Of a stretch of DNA of 64,000 bases, positions 43,676 through 56,442 are shown in pieces (position 1 is the first letter of the stretch; every line of letters starts with the position of its first letter). The position numbers and the translations under genes were made by a program. Under the pieces are notes generated by a model that had not been told where the DNA came from, ran no database searches, and saw only the letters and a program-made list of their open reading frames with translations. Source of the DNA: Protonemura montana (Eukaryota > Arthropoda > Insecta > Plecoptera > Nemouridae); assembly GCA_947568835.1 (NCBI GenBank), contig OX387602.1, forward strand, positions 25,657,021-25,721,020, in the 5' to 3' direction.

Positions 43676-46600
43676 ATACTACTTAAATTTTTCGTTAATT
43701 GTCTAAATACATTATCGTTAACTCGAAATTTAATCTTCATATTAATTAGAGCTTGTTTAATTAATTCCAGGGCAAGGGTAGTTAAAGACGAACCGCAAGT
43801 GTCCCGGCTCCTGAACTATGTGTGCTCGCACGAGCTTCATAAAAGCGTGGCTTCTCATCTTGTTGGCTGATATCGAGCAAAGCGAGCTCTTGCTGATTGC
43901 GTTTTCACGGCATAACGCACGGTGCACGTTGGCAGGAGAGACGCGGATACCCGATGGATTCCCAATAGCAAAATTGCGAAGAGCAGATTGTTTCGTTCGC
44001 AGTTTGAAGACCTAATGGAACGATTACATTTCCTCCCATTGACGTTTCGCATTTTCATCGTTTCCAAGCGTTTACCCCGGCAATCAGCGGAAAATGCACA
44101 TAAACTCTTCGGATAGGCACATTCCAGATTGCAGAATCGAACACCGCAGGTGATTACAGGTGTGTTGATTTTTGGCGTTTTCGATTGATGAATCTCCCGC
44201 ATTTCAATTGCAAAGCGATATGTCATGCATTTGTAACCGTCCACCTAATTACGGCACAACGGCCATATCGAGATCTATTGCATTTTCATCGCGCTTGGCA
44301 TTTGATATATTTCAATCGTTATATCGAAGGTTGGCTATTTTCGACCGGGACCAGAGAGCAATCACCATGTCATCGAACGTCGTTTTATTTGCTTTCGAGT
44401 AACCGTGACCTGGTTCAGGTTTTGCCGAATGCTGCGGTTCATGTTATCTTGGCCAAGGCCTGTATACCTATGACACTGCATGGAGCCGCTGGGATTGTCC
44501 TATTAAATGAACACCCGCTTGAGGAGATGAAATTAGCACGTACAGCTCGGTCGACGCAATGGCCGATCATAGATACAGAGCCGACGCGCACACATTAACC
44601 CGTCCGCTTACAACGGAATTAAAAACGCCGCTGCCTGCCATGTATCAGAATGAAACACCTTTTTATCGCTTTTAAGGTTATAACAGGGATAAAGAGAGGA
44701 TGAAGAATGATGATATGCACTTAATGAACGTTCGACTATAATGCGAAAAGACAATAGATATCATGTTAATCGTACCACAAGAAAGCCGAGAGAGGTGGAA
44801 GAAAATGAAGCGCGCGAGCGAGCAGTGACGCTCGGCGGCGTTTTGTTTTGAGCAACGCAATCAATTAGGCTTCAACAAAAAGACGAGGGAAGAAAGCGCG
44901 TTCCTGCCAACGAACCTTTCTCCCCGTCGCCCCGTCGCCCCGTCGAGTGTGTGGAGGCTAAGGATGTGTATACAAAGAGCTTCTTCTGAATGCCAATATG
45001 AAAGGGATTAGCAAGTTAATTACGGATGAGCTGAAATTGAAAGGTGACTATATGCATCAAGTAATATAGTAGAAGTAGTAAGGGTAAGGGAAGATGAGAA
45101 ACGACCCGAGTCTGACCCTCGAGGGTTGGGAATATTTCAACTAGAGCGTTTTCAAAGGGCAGTTAAATGCCACAGCAAATAACGCTATTGAATGAGCGCT
45201 TTGACTTTCAGTTTCTGCACATAGTGCGGTCCCGAGCGAGCGAAAACACGGCAATTAGACGCCGCCGCTGCAACATTGTCGGCGAACCAGGAATGTCGGC
45301 CTCGAGGAGATTGAATATCGCGGAGCACTTAACTCAGCATCCTCGTCTCGAAAGCATTGGTCCGTTGTAATTCGCAGTTGCTTATCTGTCATTATGTCAA
45401 ATTAATTAAAAATACAGCTGGAAAACTTATAGGCGCTCAATTTTCACAAAATATCAAGGAGGTATCATCAAACAATGGCTTCGGGGTGAACCACAAGTTA
45501 TGATACCATAATAAAATCAGAATTAATACATTCTAGGACACGCACAAGAAGGCTTGTACATTGTCTATAGATGTCGGAGACCGCCCATGCTTCATGTCTA
45601 CCTGCCAATAAAGAAGACATGTCACTGTATCGTGCACGCTTGTTGGCTCCTATCTCGATATAAACTGGATTAAATTTAATGCACGGGCGACGCCCCCTTT
45701 CCCCAAGAGTCACGGTCCCTGTCGGCCCGTGCGATTTCCCGTGCACAGCAGATTTATGCGCTCAATTAGCTGATTGGGGCCATCCTCGCCGATCGCCTAG
45801 CCTGCCACGCCAGGCGCAGGTCGCTCCTGCATTTCGCTGCGCGCCACCCGAAGGGGAAACGACCCAGATTGCATCTCTTCTTGACCTGATAAATCATTTA
45901 CAATTGAACATCGCCGCATCGGAAAAACGGTGGCCACAGTGACCGTAGTAGTGATTATTTATGAGAAAACACTTTGGAGTGGAATACAAGACTGTGGAAG
46001 ATATATTTTATCGATTCATCGCTGCACTAGAGGTACGACTCGAGGAGAACGTCTATTGAAGGGTTAGACCTGCAACCCTCCAATCCATGTTAGGGCATGA
46101 AGTTTCTAATTGACTTGTAATTTGCTATTAGGAACGCTATTACTGGCTGAGAATTGGGTTCTACGCATGCCGCTTACGATGAAGACTACGGCACTTTGTG
46201 TGTTTAGCTGGCTATGCTCGAACCGCTTTGAATGGACTCGCGCCACGCGTTTGCCCAAAAGAGCCCACTAATCGGAACCAAGTTCGCGCCAATTGAACGT
46301 GGCCCGCCTGAACTCTCTCGGCCTGATAAATGATAAAACAGATCGAGGGCTGTAATCAAAGCGGGCATCAATTGGGTGCTCTCATCGCCCTCCTGCAGAG
46401 CAGCCAAGTGCTCGGCCGGCGCGGTCAGAAAACCAAGTCATTTTATATCCGGATGTCATTTTTATCGGTTATAGATGAAAACGGAAACGGCTGTATCCAG
46501 GCCCGCCCTTGCCCTCACCCCTTCATAGCTACGGACCACGCGGAATTTGGAATTTATGGACTTGGCTCGGCAGACAAATAGCGGTTCTATATATCGTCCA

Positions 46601-49106
46601 AATCCCACATATAATACCCCGGACTCTTCCTCCTCAACCCTTACTGGTCGATAAACACGCATGTTTCTAGTAAAGGACCATCGAATATAGCCACTCCGGT
46701 CAATGCATCGCTAAATTCAGTTTCTTGAGATATGGAAATAGCTTTTATTGGCCGACCACGAAATTTTGCCACGCTGCCAACCGTCTGCAGAGGATTGCTT
46801 GTACAGCGTAGAACGATTCGCCAAGAACGATTCGGCACCAAATCTTGGGGTTCATTTTATGAACATGTTACAAAAAGATAATGTACGCAAATAGCTGAAA
46901 GCCTCGTAGCGTAATGGTGCACACATAAAAATCTCAAAGGTCTCATGCACGTAAAGTAGTGGGCGTATATATATGAGAACATTTTTCAATCAGTAATTAC
47001 ATAGTAATACTGAAAATATTTATTACGCCAGCAACCCATAAACTAAAAAGCTTGGGCATGCCATATACCGAGTTGCACTCAAGTTTATTATAGCGTTGGC
47101 GAAAACGGCGTCGGCTGCGTCGTCGGTGGCGACGGGTCGGTCTCGAACCCCGGACCGGACGCGAGAAGACCGACCGTTGCCGGACTCAATTGATGGCTGA
47201 CGTGAGTCAAAGTTCCGGTTCGGCCGCCATTACGGCCGATCAAACAACAATATTAATTTCCGGTCACTGATGAAAACAACAGCACACAGCCACTGGCCAG
47301 CCATTCGGAATTCGCGCAACACGCCCGTCTGACAGATGTTTTCTCGCAAATATCGTTACACTGCGACCCTATGTTCTTTGAAAATAATTTCCTTTAAATT
47401 AGTTATAGCAGTTTATAAATAGATTAGCCGATTCGTTATCCAGCTGAAATAATTTATAATCCAATTCTGATACGAGACAAAAGATTGAATTCTATCACCG
47501 CGAGGTATTTTTGAACGCACACAGTTTCATTATTTCGGGAGCTGCCTGCACATCGGTTCAGACTCGGAGGCAATGAACACTGACCACACAAATAGTCCAC
47601 CCACACTGCGCCTGCGAGCGAACACACACACATGAGAGGGAGTGGGATGGGGGGAAGGCCATATCCCCATTTATAGACTCCCGACGTTCCGACCGAACAC
47701 AATAGGCCATCGGCTACGGATTGATTCCCCGAGCAGTCCAGCCAGCCGTATGATGGGACTCGGTGCTGGAGCTTCCTACATATTGCTTTATACACATTTA
47801 ATTCCCGTGCACGGATCTCGGGAATCCGAATTGCCGACTGGCTGAACTGGGAACCACGGGCCCGTACGCATCGAGCGTGCAGATATAGCGGCGCATTCCC
47901 GTGCGTTCCCGCGTCCTGTTCCCGTACCCGTTCCCAGCCGAGCGCCGTCCGCATTCCGGCCGAGGAGATTCCACCGCCCGGCCGACGCGGCAGCTGTCAA
48001 TCGCATCCCACCGCTACCGCCAACGCCGACAGCGCCTCCGGGGATACAAAACTAATATGTGGAACTGAAGGCACACCGTACGAATAATTACACGAAGTAC
48101 AACTTTTGTTCATGCATCGATTCCCATTGAAATGATCCGAGGAGTTTCACCAGTGCTCTGTGTATGTACCTAAACCTAATAATTCTATCGGAAAAGTATG
48201 AAACGAATGCGAAGCCCGGATTTTCTGATGTCAACCAAAGCGGTGATCCGACAGGATGTATACCATCTCATTCTGTAAACGTTGGCAGTACACAATGAGT
48301 TGTTAACCCAGGCGTAAGCTTAACTCATCAACTCTCGCTTTATGCCGCACACGGATTTCGGTTGCTGCCGGGGATAGGCTGATTAATCCCCTTAATTAGG
48401 CTTAGAGCTTAGCAGTTTCAACCTCACTTCTCTCAGCAGAAATGCCAAGCCGAAATTATTTGTCTGCCGCTGACATTTAGACAAATGATTTTCTTTAAAT
48501 AAAAACAAATTCGAAGAGATACTATTAGAATTTGTTTTAATTAACAGCGACCAAGTATTTGCCTTTGGTCCAGGGCCCAATCAAACACTTCATTGGACGC
48601 TTACTGGAAGAGCTCTATCGATTTTTGAACGTTTGATAATGTTTTTTTTTGCAACACAGACGAGCGTTTGTGTCTTGTTACAAGACGACTGGTGCAGGGG
48701 TGCCTGCCGCCCGGTCCCTACATGAGCCTGCACCGCTTCGTTGGCGTCGGCGTCGGAACGCACGGGGACGACATGAATTACGCCAGGCGAAACGGGAGCC
48801 TAGGGGATCGTTTGGCCCGGCGCGATGGATGGCAGTGTCGTCTGCCTCCAGAACCCGGGCCCTGCCGGGCCCGACATTAACACGTTCAAGATGGCTCTCG
48901 ATTTACACACAACGCCAATAAAACGCGAGCGCCGAATGATATCTCGGCACCGATGATAAAGTAACGTGATATATTTTATATGAATGTGGAATCGGATCGA
49001 TTTGTAACGTCCGTGGCGGGGAGTTGACGGGGGCTCGATTGAGGCTGACCCGAGAAAGATGTTGTGCATTTCGTGGAGCTTTGGCCAGTGTAAGGGGCAA
49101 AGTCCT

Positions 49107-49124
49107 CCCCCCCCCCCCCCCCCC
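49107..49124. repeat. 18-nt poly-C run
   Basis: Uninterrupted C run in CpG-rich intron. Length is likely variable or error-prone. Confidence 0.9.
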
Positions 49125-51290
49125 AACTAGTGAACGCATATGCACGAACCGCACCACGACGAGAGGGACAATTTGCTTGTTTTTCTTCATTTTGTGTATC
49201 CGGCTTTTGCTCGCGGCAAAGATTTTCTTTGCAATTGCCCGCCAGACTTTTCCAGAGAGTGACGCGACAGTAAATTATAAAACTACATCAACTTCTATTC
49301 TTAGAGCGTATGCAATCATTAACCCCGATTTTTATCGATCGAAACTCGCACAAAGTGCTTATAAAGAAGATGATTCTCAGGCGAGGTTTCCGTCATGATT
49401 AATGGTGATAAGTTTTTCTCAAGCCCGAATGAGGTCCACGAATTGCCAGCGCCGCGCGGCCCGGCGCGGTCGTAACTAAGGTTCATAAAGATGTCACGGA
49501 CGATTCAATACTCGCAAGCCTTCCACATAACAATGGGCCGATCGTAAAACTAGGCGGAGAATATTTTAAACATTATTCGCCGGAGAAAACAATGAGTCGT
49601 TACATTTATCGCTAACCGTGGACATTTGGTAGAGATAAAATGACGCAACCCGTTTAGATGACTTGCAATGTAGCAATAAATAATAACTGGCGATAGAGAT
49701 GTTCGTGGTGGAGGAGCCATGCTGGTGGAGGCGCCTGTCTTTTAAAACGTAGACTCTGGGGAAATATGCTTGCATGCCTCCTTCTCTGAAACAATAACTG
49801 GTGACTCTCAACAGCACACTTACCGACGCAACGCGCTTAGTCCAAACATTGACGTGCAATCCGCCCGTCCAACCCCTCCCCGCCCAATAATTTAGCGTCG
49901 TGCGTCATCGCGACGACGGCCGGCGACGCCGACGCGTGATTTTATTCAATGAAACACACTCGAGCGCACATCGGCGTCGCCAGGCAGCAAGGGCTGATAC
50001 GCGGTCCGTTGCCCATCATAACCGCGGCCATACATCACGGTCCATGAAGCGTCGGCGTCGGTAGCGTCGGCGGCGTCGTGGCGCTGGGGGAAGCGTGACG
50101 GATGGCCGGCCATCAGTCAACGCACTCCTCGCATTTGCCTGCGCGGCGTCTCGTGTGACCTATGACCTGATGAATCAGCCATTGCCTCATTGTCGGACTG
50201 TGATGGATCCCGATGGATCACGTTACATCCGCCGCCGGCTCGTATCATTCACGACGCCCGCGATTGTCGGAAGACATTGTTTGTCGTTGTCGTAACCAGA
50301 GACCCGGCACAGCTCGGCCCAACTGCATGCAATTATGTAGATTGCTTACAGTTAGACGCGTGCATTACCGTTTTGTAATCTACGTCTCCATTTCTCTTCG
50401 CGTATTCTCCGTACGCGTGTGCACTTCACCATTGTACATTATCCGATTAATCTAATTACGAAATGGAAAATGGAAACATAAGAAAACACTCCGTGCACAA
50501 TGGCTGGAAGCAAAGTAGCGTGCACGCTAGTCTCCGAGATGTGTGCTTAAATATCTTCGCGCTGATTGATACGCTAATATTTGTCCTGTTCACCGAGTGA
50601 CTCCATAGCGTGGTTCGAGCGATTTAGCGGGATAGGGATTAGGACGGGCGCGTGGTATGTCGAAGGAGTCACGTCGGAGCCGCCGTCACCCCCGCCAGCA
50701 GACAATGGGGCCGGCGGGCGGATGCAGAGATGATATTTATTTGTCTTCCTTATTTCCATGGCTAATGAGTGAGTGAATGAACGATGTTATGATGGATGCA
50801 TCACAGCTGGATGGCAGAGTGACAATGATACAGACTAATGTGTGTGTTAAAGGCGTGGTCGCTCGTGCCACCGCCGTCGGCGGTGGGCGCAATGGAGGTT
50901 ATCGTCGTCATGCAATATCCAAGCCTTTGGTCCATCAACGGGGAAGGGACGAAAAGCCGTTTTCATTCAACCCACGCTGTTGTCAGAGGAAGAGAATACC
51001 GAAATAACTGCCATTTCATCACAGTCGATAGGGCAGGGGAGGTGGGTAAAATTTATATAGACCGAACGAGTTTTTTGATGTAACAAATTATTAAATTCCC
51101 TCGACGAGAAGGGTTGACCAGAAAACTCTTTTACGTGATTGCCAGTTTCACGACGGAAAAATTAATTACACGCAGCGTGCTATTTTTGAAATACAATCGC
51201 ATTAATGTGTATACGGATTAGCGATCAGCATTGTTCTGATAGAATCGCTCACGGGAACCATCACGCGGAGCGCAAACTGGCCAGTGGATG

Positions 51291-51307
51291 GCAGCAGCAG
51301 CAGCAGC
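51291..51307. repeat. (GCA)n microsatellite
   Basis: GCAGCAGCAGCAGCAGCA. On the transcribed minus strand it reads TGCTGCTGC, i.e. a short CUG repeat inside the presumed mbl intron. Confidence 0.75.
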
Positions 51308-53539
51308 ACCCGTCGCTATCTATTCTTTGTGCTGCATGGCTAGGAATGTTTATCGGGTAATACGCAATTATTCAGCCACCTTCACGGGCCATTAAACCCT
51401 GCACGCTGCATTCTGGTAGACGTTGAAGAATGGACCATAAGCTGTGTTCTCTAGCACTAGCTATAAGCCATAAAAAGGAACGGACACTGAGAGAAAAAAA
51501 GAACAAAATCTCAAGGTATGTGAAGTGAAAAAGGGATGAACGTGCTCCAATTCTTAGCAGTGCTGTTTTAAAAGTTTTTCAAGGACCGACGGTGACGGCC
51601 AATTTTGCAGAAACTAAAACCACGATTTATTCCGCCGCGGGATAAAGAAACCGAATGCGATAGTGTTTCAAACGGCAGGCTGCCGAGCCAAATGTCTGAG
51701 CGGATATTGGCGAGCAACGACAACAAATATGTGTTCCAGTCGACCAAAGTGGCCAGAAATCAAAATCCTGGCAGCAGCAGCCATTGGACGAGATATTTTT
51801 ATTTGTGCTGCAGATAATTTTCGATCCAGTGCACCACATAAAATTGTTCTGCTAGATTATGATGCTAACCAGTAGCTTCGGCGAGCAACGGTCATAGCCT
51901 GACGGTGTAAACACCGGAAATGCACTAAATGGCAATACTTTGGTCAGAAATGACCCACAAACGTCCATAAAATTGAAATCTGGACGTACACTACGTTTCC
52001 ATCGCTGTTCGAAAGTAGAGCAGCGCTTAAAAAAGTCAGTGCACACATTTCTGTTGAACTTATTGGCAACATTCTGGTGATTTCTACGAACCAACAATGA
52101 AACAGTCGCGTATAGCTGCAAAACGGCGTGTTTATAAAGGGGACGTGTTCCTGATTGGTTGACATGTTCAGTCGTGATATTTAATGCGTAAAGGAGGCAG
52201 AGATGCTGTAGCGATAAAGGCTAGATAATCGCTCTCGAATCTCGATGCCAACAATAAATAGGGTGGGGTGGTTCGAACTCGATTCAAGCCGACGAATCCG
52301 ATCACAGGTAATTTGAAATGGCCCCCCGAGTGTTTTTCAGCCGAGCTTGCTACACACAGGAAAAAACAAACGGCTGGCTAGGTCCAAGACAAAGCTCAGC
52401 AGGAAAGGACGAAGAAATGATTTGTGTAGACTTTGGTAGAAGGCTGGAACCGGGGAATGTTATGAAACTATATAATTTGCAAGATAATATGAAGGGTTAT
52501 TGTGGTAAAAACAATATTCACACAAATTCCTTGCATGTGGTTTCGTATTTGAAATATGGCCCCTATAATTTTCACTCTTTTCCTTATTTGAACGTCTTTT
52601 TAGAACGGCTCCGCGAGAACGATTCGCAGTTTTACAAGAAGTGCATACGGCTACATAGCTGTTCATATAAATGCGCCCATAGACTAAATTCGCACACCTA
52701 ATGGCACCTTGGATGGGGCTGAGCACACAACTCCGAATACGTTTTATCTTGATACCCACTCTTGGGAAACGAAAGCTGAGCAAACAGTTCCTTGCATATT
52801 GTGTTCCAGAGTTTACCGAGCAAGCTAGACGATATTAATTGCACTTTCAACGAATCTCGTACGCTATACTATAACCGAGTGTCGTTGCTCGATGATATAA
52901 CAAGAAAGAGCGAAGAGCCCGAGGTGGGTAATTTTCCGATTTTCTCGCGGGCAAGAAAATGAAAAGTCTTGCGCACGCTTTCGAGATCTCTTTGACAAGA
53001 ACATGTGCACCACGCGGATGAGATGACTTGGGTACACACGTACACAGATTGCCGAATTCAGAAAGAGGGTGAAAGTTTCGTAGAGATCAGCCTCGACCCC
53101 TTTGTCTTGTCGTTTTCCTCGCGTAGCAAGAAAACTTAATCCCGTTAGCATGGAAAATTTTGCACGTTGTAAGAGGTGTACTCTTCTCCACAAACATGAT
53201 ATTTCCATGGTGTAAAACATGTTCAAATTTTTCAAAAAAGTTCCCAAGTGTTCAACAATCTTCCTCTTTTAAATAAAACAAGTTCTCTCTAAGCCACGTA
53301 AATTTTAATTTCATCTCGAGCAAGACTGCAAATTATCATTGAATTAACGTAAATTGATCCCATCCCTGCAAGCGCTCACTGCGAGCTAACCCCTAAAGAG
53401 CTTTAGTACCGATTTATTTATCCATGGAGGCTAGAGGTATACCTTGCGAATGAATTCGTTCGAGCTATGAAACCGCTTTGAGTCTGAGCACACCACTCGG
53501 TACGGTACTGTAAAGTGCCGAACACCTTACAAAAACAAC

Positions 53540-53740
53540 GAGCACCTTGAGCACCCCCTTCAAGGGGGCGGGGGGTTAATATCTCATTCTGTGCGCTTGT
53601 CAGTTTCAGACCAGAGACGCGCGTTCACGTCCGCGATTTCCCTGCCAACAAACCCGAAGAGGGCGCAGCGGCCGCGGTCGCCCGGGTCGCGTAAAGCCGC
53701 GGCCAAGCGACAGTTTGACCGAATGGAAATTGAGACCGAG
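53540..53740. promoter_or_regulatory. CpG-dense patch, possible promoter or enhancer
   Basis: Contains AAGGGGGCGGGGGG and a run of GCGGCCGCGG, CGCCCGGG and GCCGCGGCC. Similar patches are scattered from 40 to 63 kb. No initiator, TATA box or downstream donor lets me call a start site. Confidence 0.2.
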
Positions 53741-55790
53741 GGGTGGAATGTGTGATCAACCAATTAAAACCTTCCAGCGTCGCCAATAGAGGTTAACAGT
53801 GACCACAGTACATTTTTTTCCCGGTCGTTGGTTCGAATAGAAATCATTTCGCATTGTCTACTTCACCCATGTGATGTGATTCGGCGTCGGGGATTACACG
53901 ACTCGTTGCATCCCTCGGAATTTCTTACCTGCGAACAAAGAAAACATCCGTCTGTTAGTTGATTCGTTAACAAAGTAACGCGGCGAGGACACGAGAGCGT
54001 GACTGGCACCCAGTTTACGCCCATCGTTCTCCGCGGCAAAGTGCGTCGTTAAACTCGATTAAAAAGGAAACTGGATCGCACTGCGCGTCGAGTCAATTTC
54101 GCGGACCGGCATGCAGTAAGAGCGAGCGAGATGGTACAACAAAACGAAACAAAAGAGGCTCCGTGTCAGTTCGGCGGCTTCCTGCCTGCGGTCTTTGGGC
54201 GCCACCATCTATCACGGGATTAAGCCACGCTAACGGGCGTCGATCACGCGAAGACGCCGCCGCCGACGCCACCGTCGCGTCCCTTAACCTACTTCCCAAC
54301 TTGCCCGGTGAGTTTGTAAAGCCGAGGTACGATATTCATGAGGTAAATTTCACGCAAATTTGCCTCGGTCGTCGGCGAATTATGCGTGACAAGCGGCGAT
54401 CAAAGACGGAGATATTCATTTTATATCATTTACCTTCTACGTGCAAGCATATTATATTAGTTTTCAGTTTCGGGGAGTAATTTAAAGCAACATTCAGAAA
54501 GTCGGCTCTTCGTGAATAGGTCACTCTGTAAACTTTGAAAGATTACATTTTGCGCCTGGGAGAGATAAATGGATAGAAGAGACGGGGGGCGGCACGCAAA
54601 AGGAGTGGCTCGATCGTGGCGAGCGAGTAAGCAACTTGCGTTTCGCATAAAGGCACCAAGGATCCGCGCTGAGAAGTGGGTACATAGCAGAGGCAAATGT
54701 TGCTTGCACCATGGCGCACATTGATGTATTATTCAGAGTTGGACTATAGATCCGACTGGTCAGTTACACCGCCGAGCCGGAGCAGATGACACTTGAAGGA
54801 AGGGCGGGGGAGACGGCGACGCCAGAGGGAGAAGGGAAGGCATTTAACGACGGAGGCGTCGTGGCGCCGTTACAGTAGTGACGTCAGGGCTTTCCAATCA
54901 ATATTCGTGCTGGTTTTGACCGTGACAACAGGGAATACGACGGCCTACAACCATGAAGCCTATGCTTCGGGAGCACGATACTGAGGAGGACTCGCTGTTG
55001 CGGGCAACGTGCCGGGGTTTGAGTGGCCGAGGCCAAGAAGTTGCACGGCAATACCACCATTCTTGGGCTAGCGACAGGGAATCTATAACATGACGTCGCG
55101 AGGCAGGAACATGCTGCTTTCTGAAAACGGAAAACTACTGTTGGCCGAATTTGAGTAATGTAAAAGAGCAATGAATAAATAGATAAATATTTTTTTCTAC
55201 CGAAAAAAAGGTTCACTTCAGCGTTTAAAATGTATGTACCTAACTAACTCTTTGTCAGTTGTATTTTTAGGCTTTAGTTTACGAGGAAATATCCCCTTTG
55301 TCTAATATATTTACAATCAATTGCACGCATACCATTTGATGTCATACGCTTTGTTAAAATTACGGAAAACCGCGCTATTAAATCGAGGTGTGTGAAATCT
55401 TGTTATTCTTAACGTATACACGAACGCTTTGCATGTAGCTGTACCCTGCAGATATGAACCTACAAACACAACAAACACCTCTATATCCGTGCTCTAAACA
55501 CAACAGTTCCGAGTCATGCGCTTAAAGAACACCGTAACAGCTTTTTAAAGCGGCTCTCGGACCCGGCACCTCCACCATGGAACTTAAATCTCCTCCGATT
55601 GCCTCGAAGGCAGGAAAACATCATTCAGACTTCAGAGAGCTCTGAATAATTAAATTAGCCGATTCCGTCTGTCACAGCCACGTCTGCGATCCGAGTAGGA
55701 AGCCGTGGGCGCCGATCAGGCGAGCGGAGCGTCAGTCTGGGTTCAAGTCACCACGGGCTACCACGTGGTCCGCGGGGGAACCGGAGGGAA

Positions 55791-55880
55791 GGGGGGGGGG
55801 GCGTCACGAGGAGCTCCCGTGTGACATATCACCAGCACGAAACGTGCCCCTGTGGGCCGGTAAGGGGGGGGGGGGGGGGG
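55791..55880. repeat. Two poly-G runs (11 and 17 nt)
   Basis: G runs at 55791-55801 and 55864-55880. Potential G-quadruplex on the plus strand, poly-C in the presumed mbl transcript. Confidence 0.85.
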
Positions 55881-56416
55881 TCGCCGTTCGATATCCGCGA
55901 ACACGGCACGGGCCCCGTCGGCAAACGGGGCATGTAAACATGTCGCAGAGTCACGCTGAACTGCAGCTACCACACGTAGCAGATTTACTATTATAGAGTT
56001 TTCCGCTAAATTGAGTTCTCGGAACAAAAATAATATTGTTTTATGGATAAAACTGCGGGCGCGCTTTTAAACAAAACCAATCATGTTTTTCCATGTGTTC
56101 GCTTTTCCCGAATCAATTCTAGACAAACACGTAATCGAAAATCCTTTCCTAGCAGTCATGCGCATCACACGTCATCTAGGAACAGAATTTCCTCAATAAT
56201 CTCTAATCGATGTCAGTTTAATTAGGTTTAATCAAAACAAAACTCGATTTTCACCATTTGAATACTGATTAACGGGAGCATGGACGTGACAAAATCAACC
56301 CCGCGATGTAGCACGAGTATATGCACGCAAATTGCCTCGAAAATTACACGTACCGCGCGCAAAAGCGAGCGATGAGTTGTCGGGAAATGGCAGCGACACG
56401 AAATCATACACAGAAT

Positions 56417-56442
56417 TGCAGCAACAGCAACAGCAACAGCAG
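56417..56442. repeat. CAGCAA microsatellite
   Basis: GCAGCAACAGCAACAGCAAC then AGCAG; TGCTG-type units on the minus strand. Confidence 0.75.

Noticed and set aside
43622-43680. Palindrome considered as a microRNA precursor or a CRISPR repeat
   Set aside because: It has no loop for a pre-miRNA and occurs once without spacers.
47454-47954. Open minus-strand frame of 166 codons
   Set aside because: CpG-rich sequence has few stop codons; no recognisable domain, no acceptor/donor pair supporting an exon.
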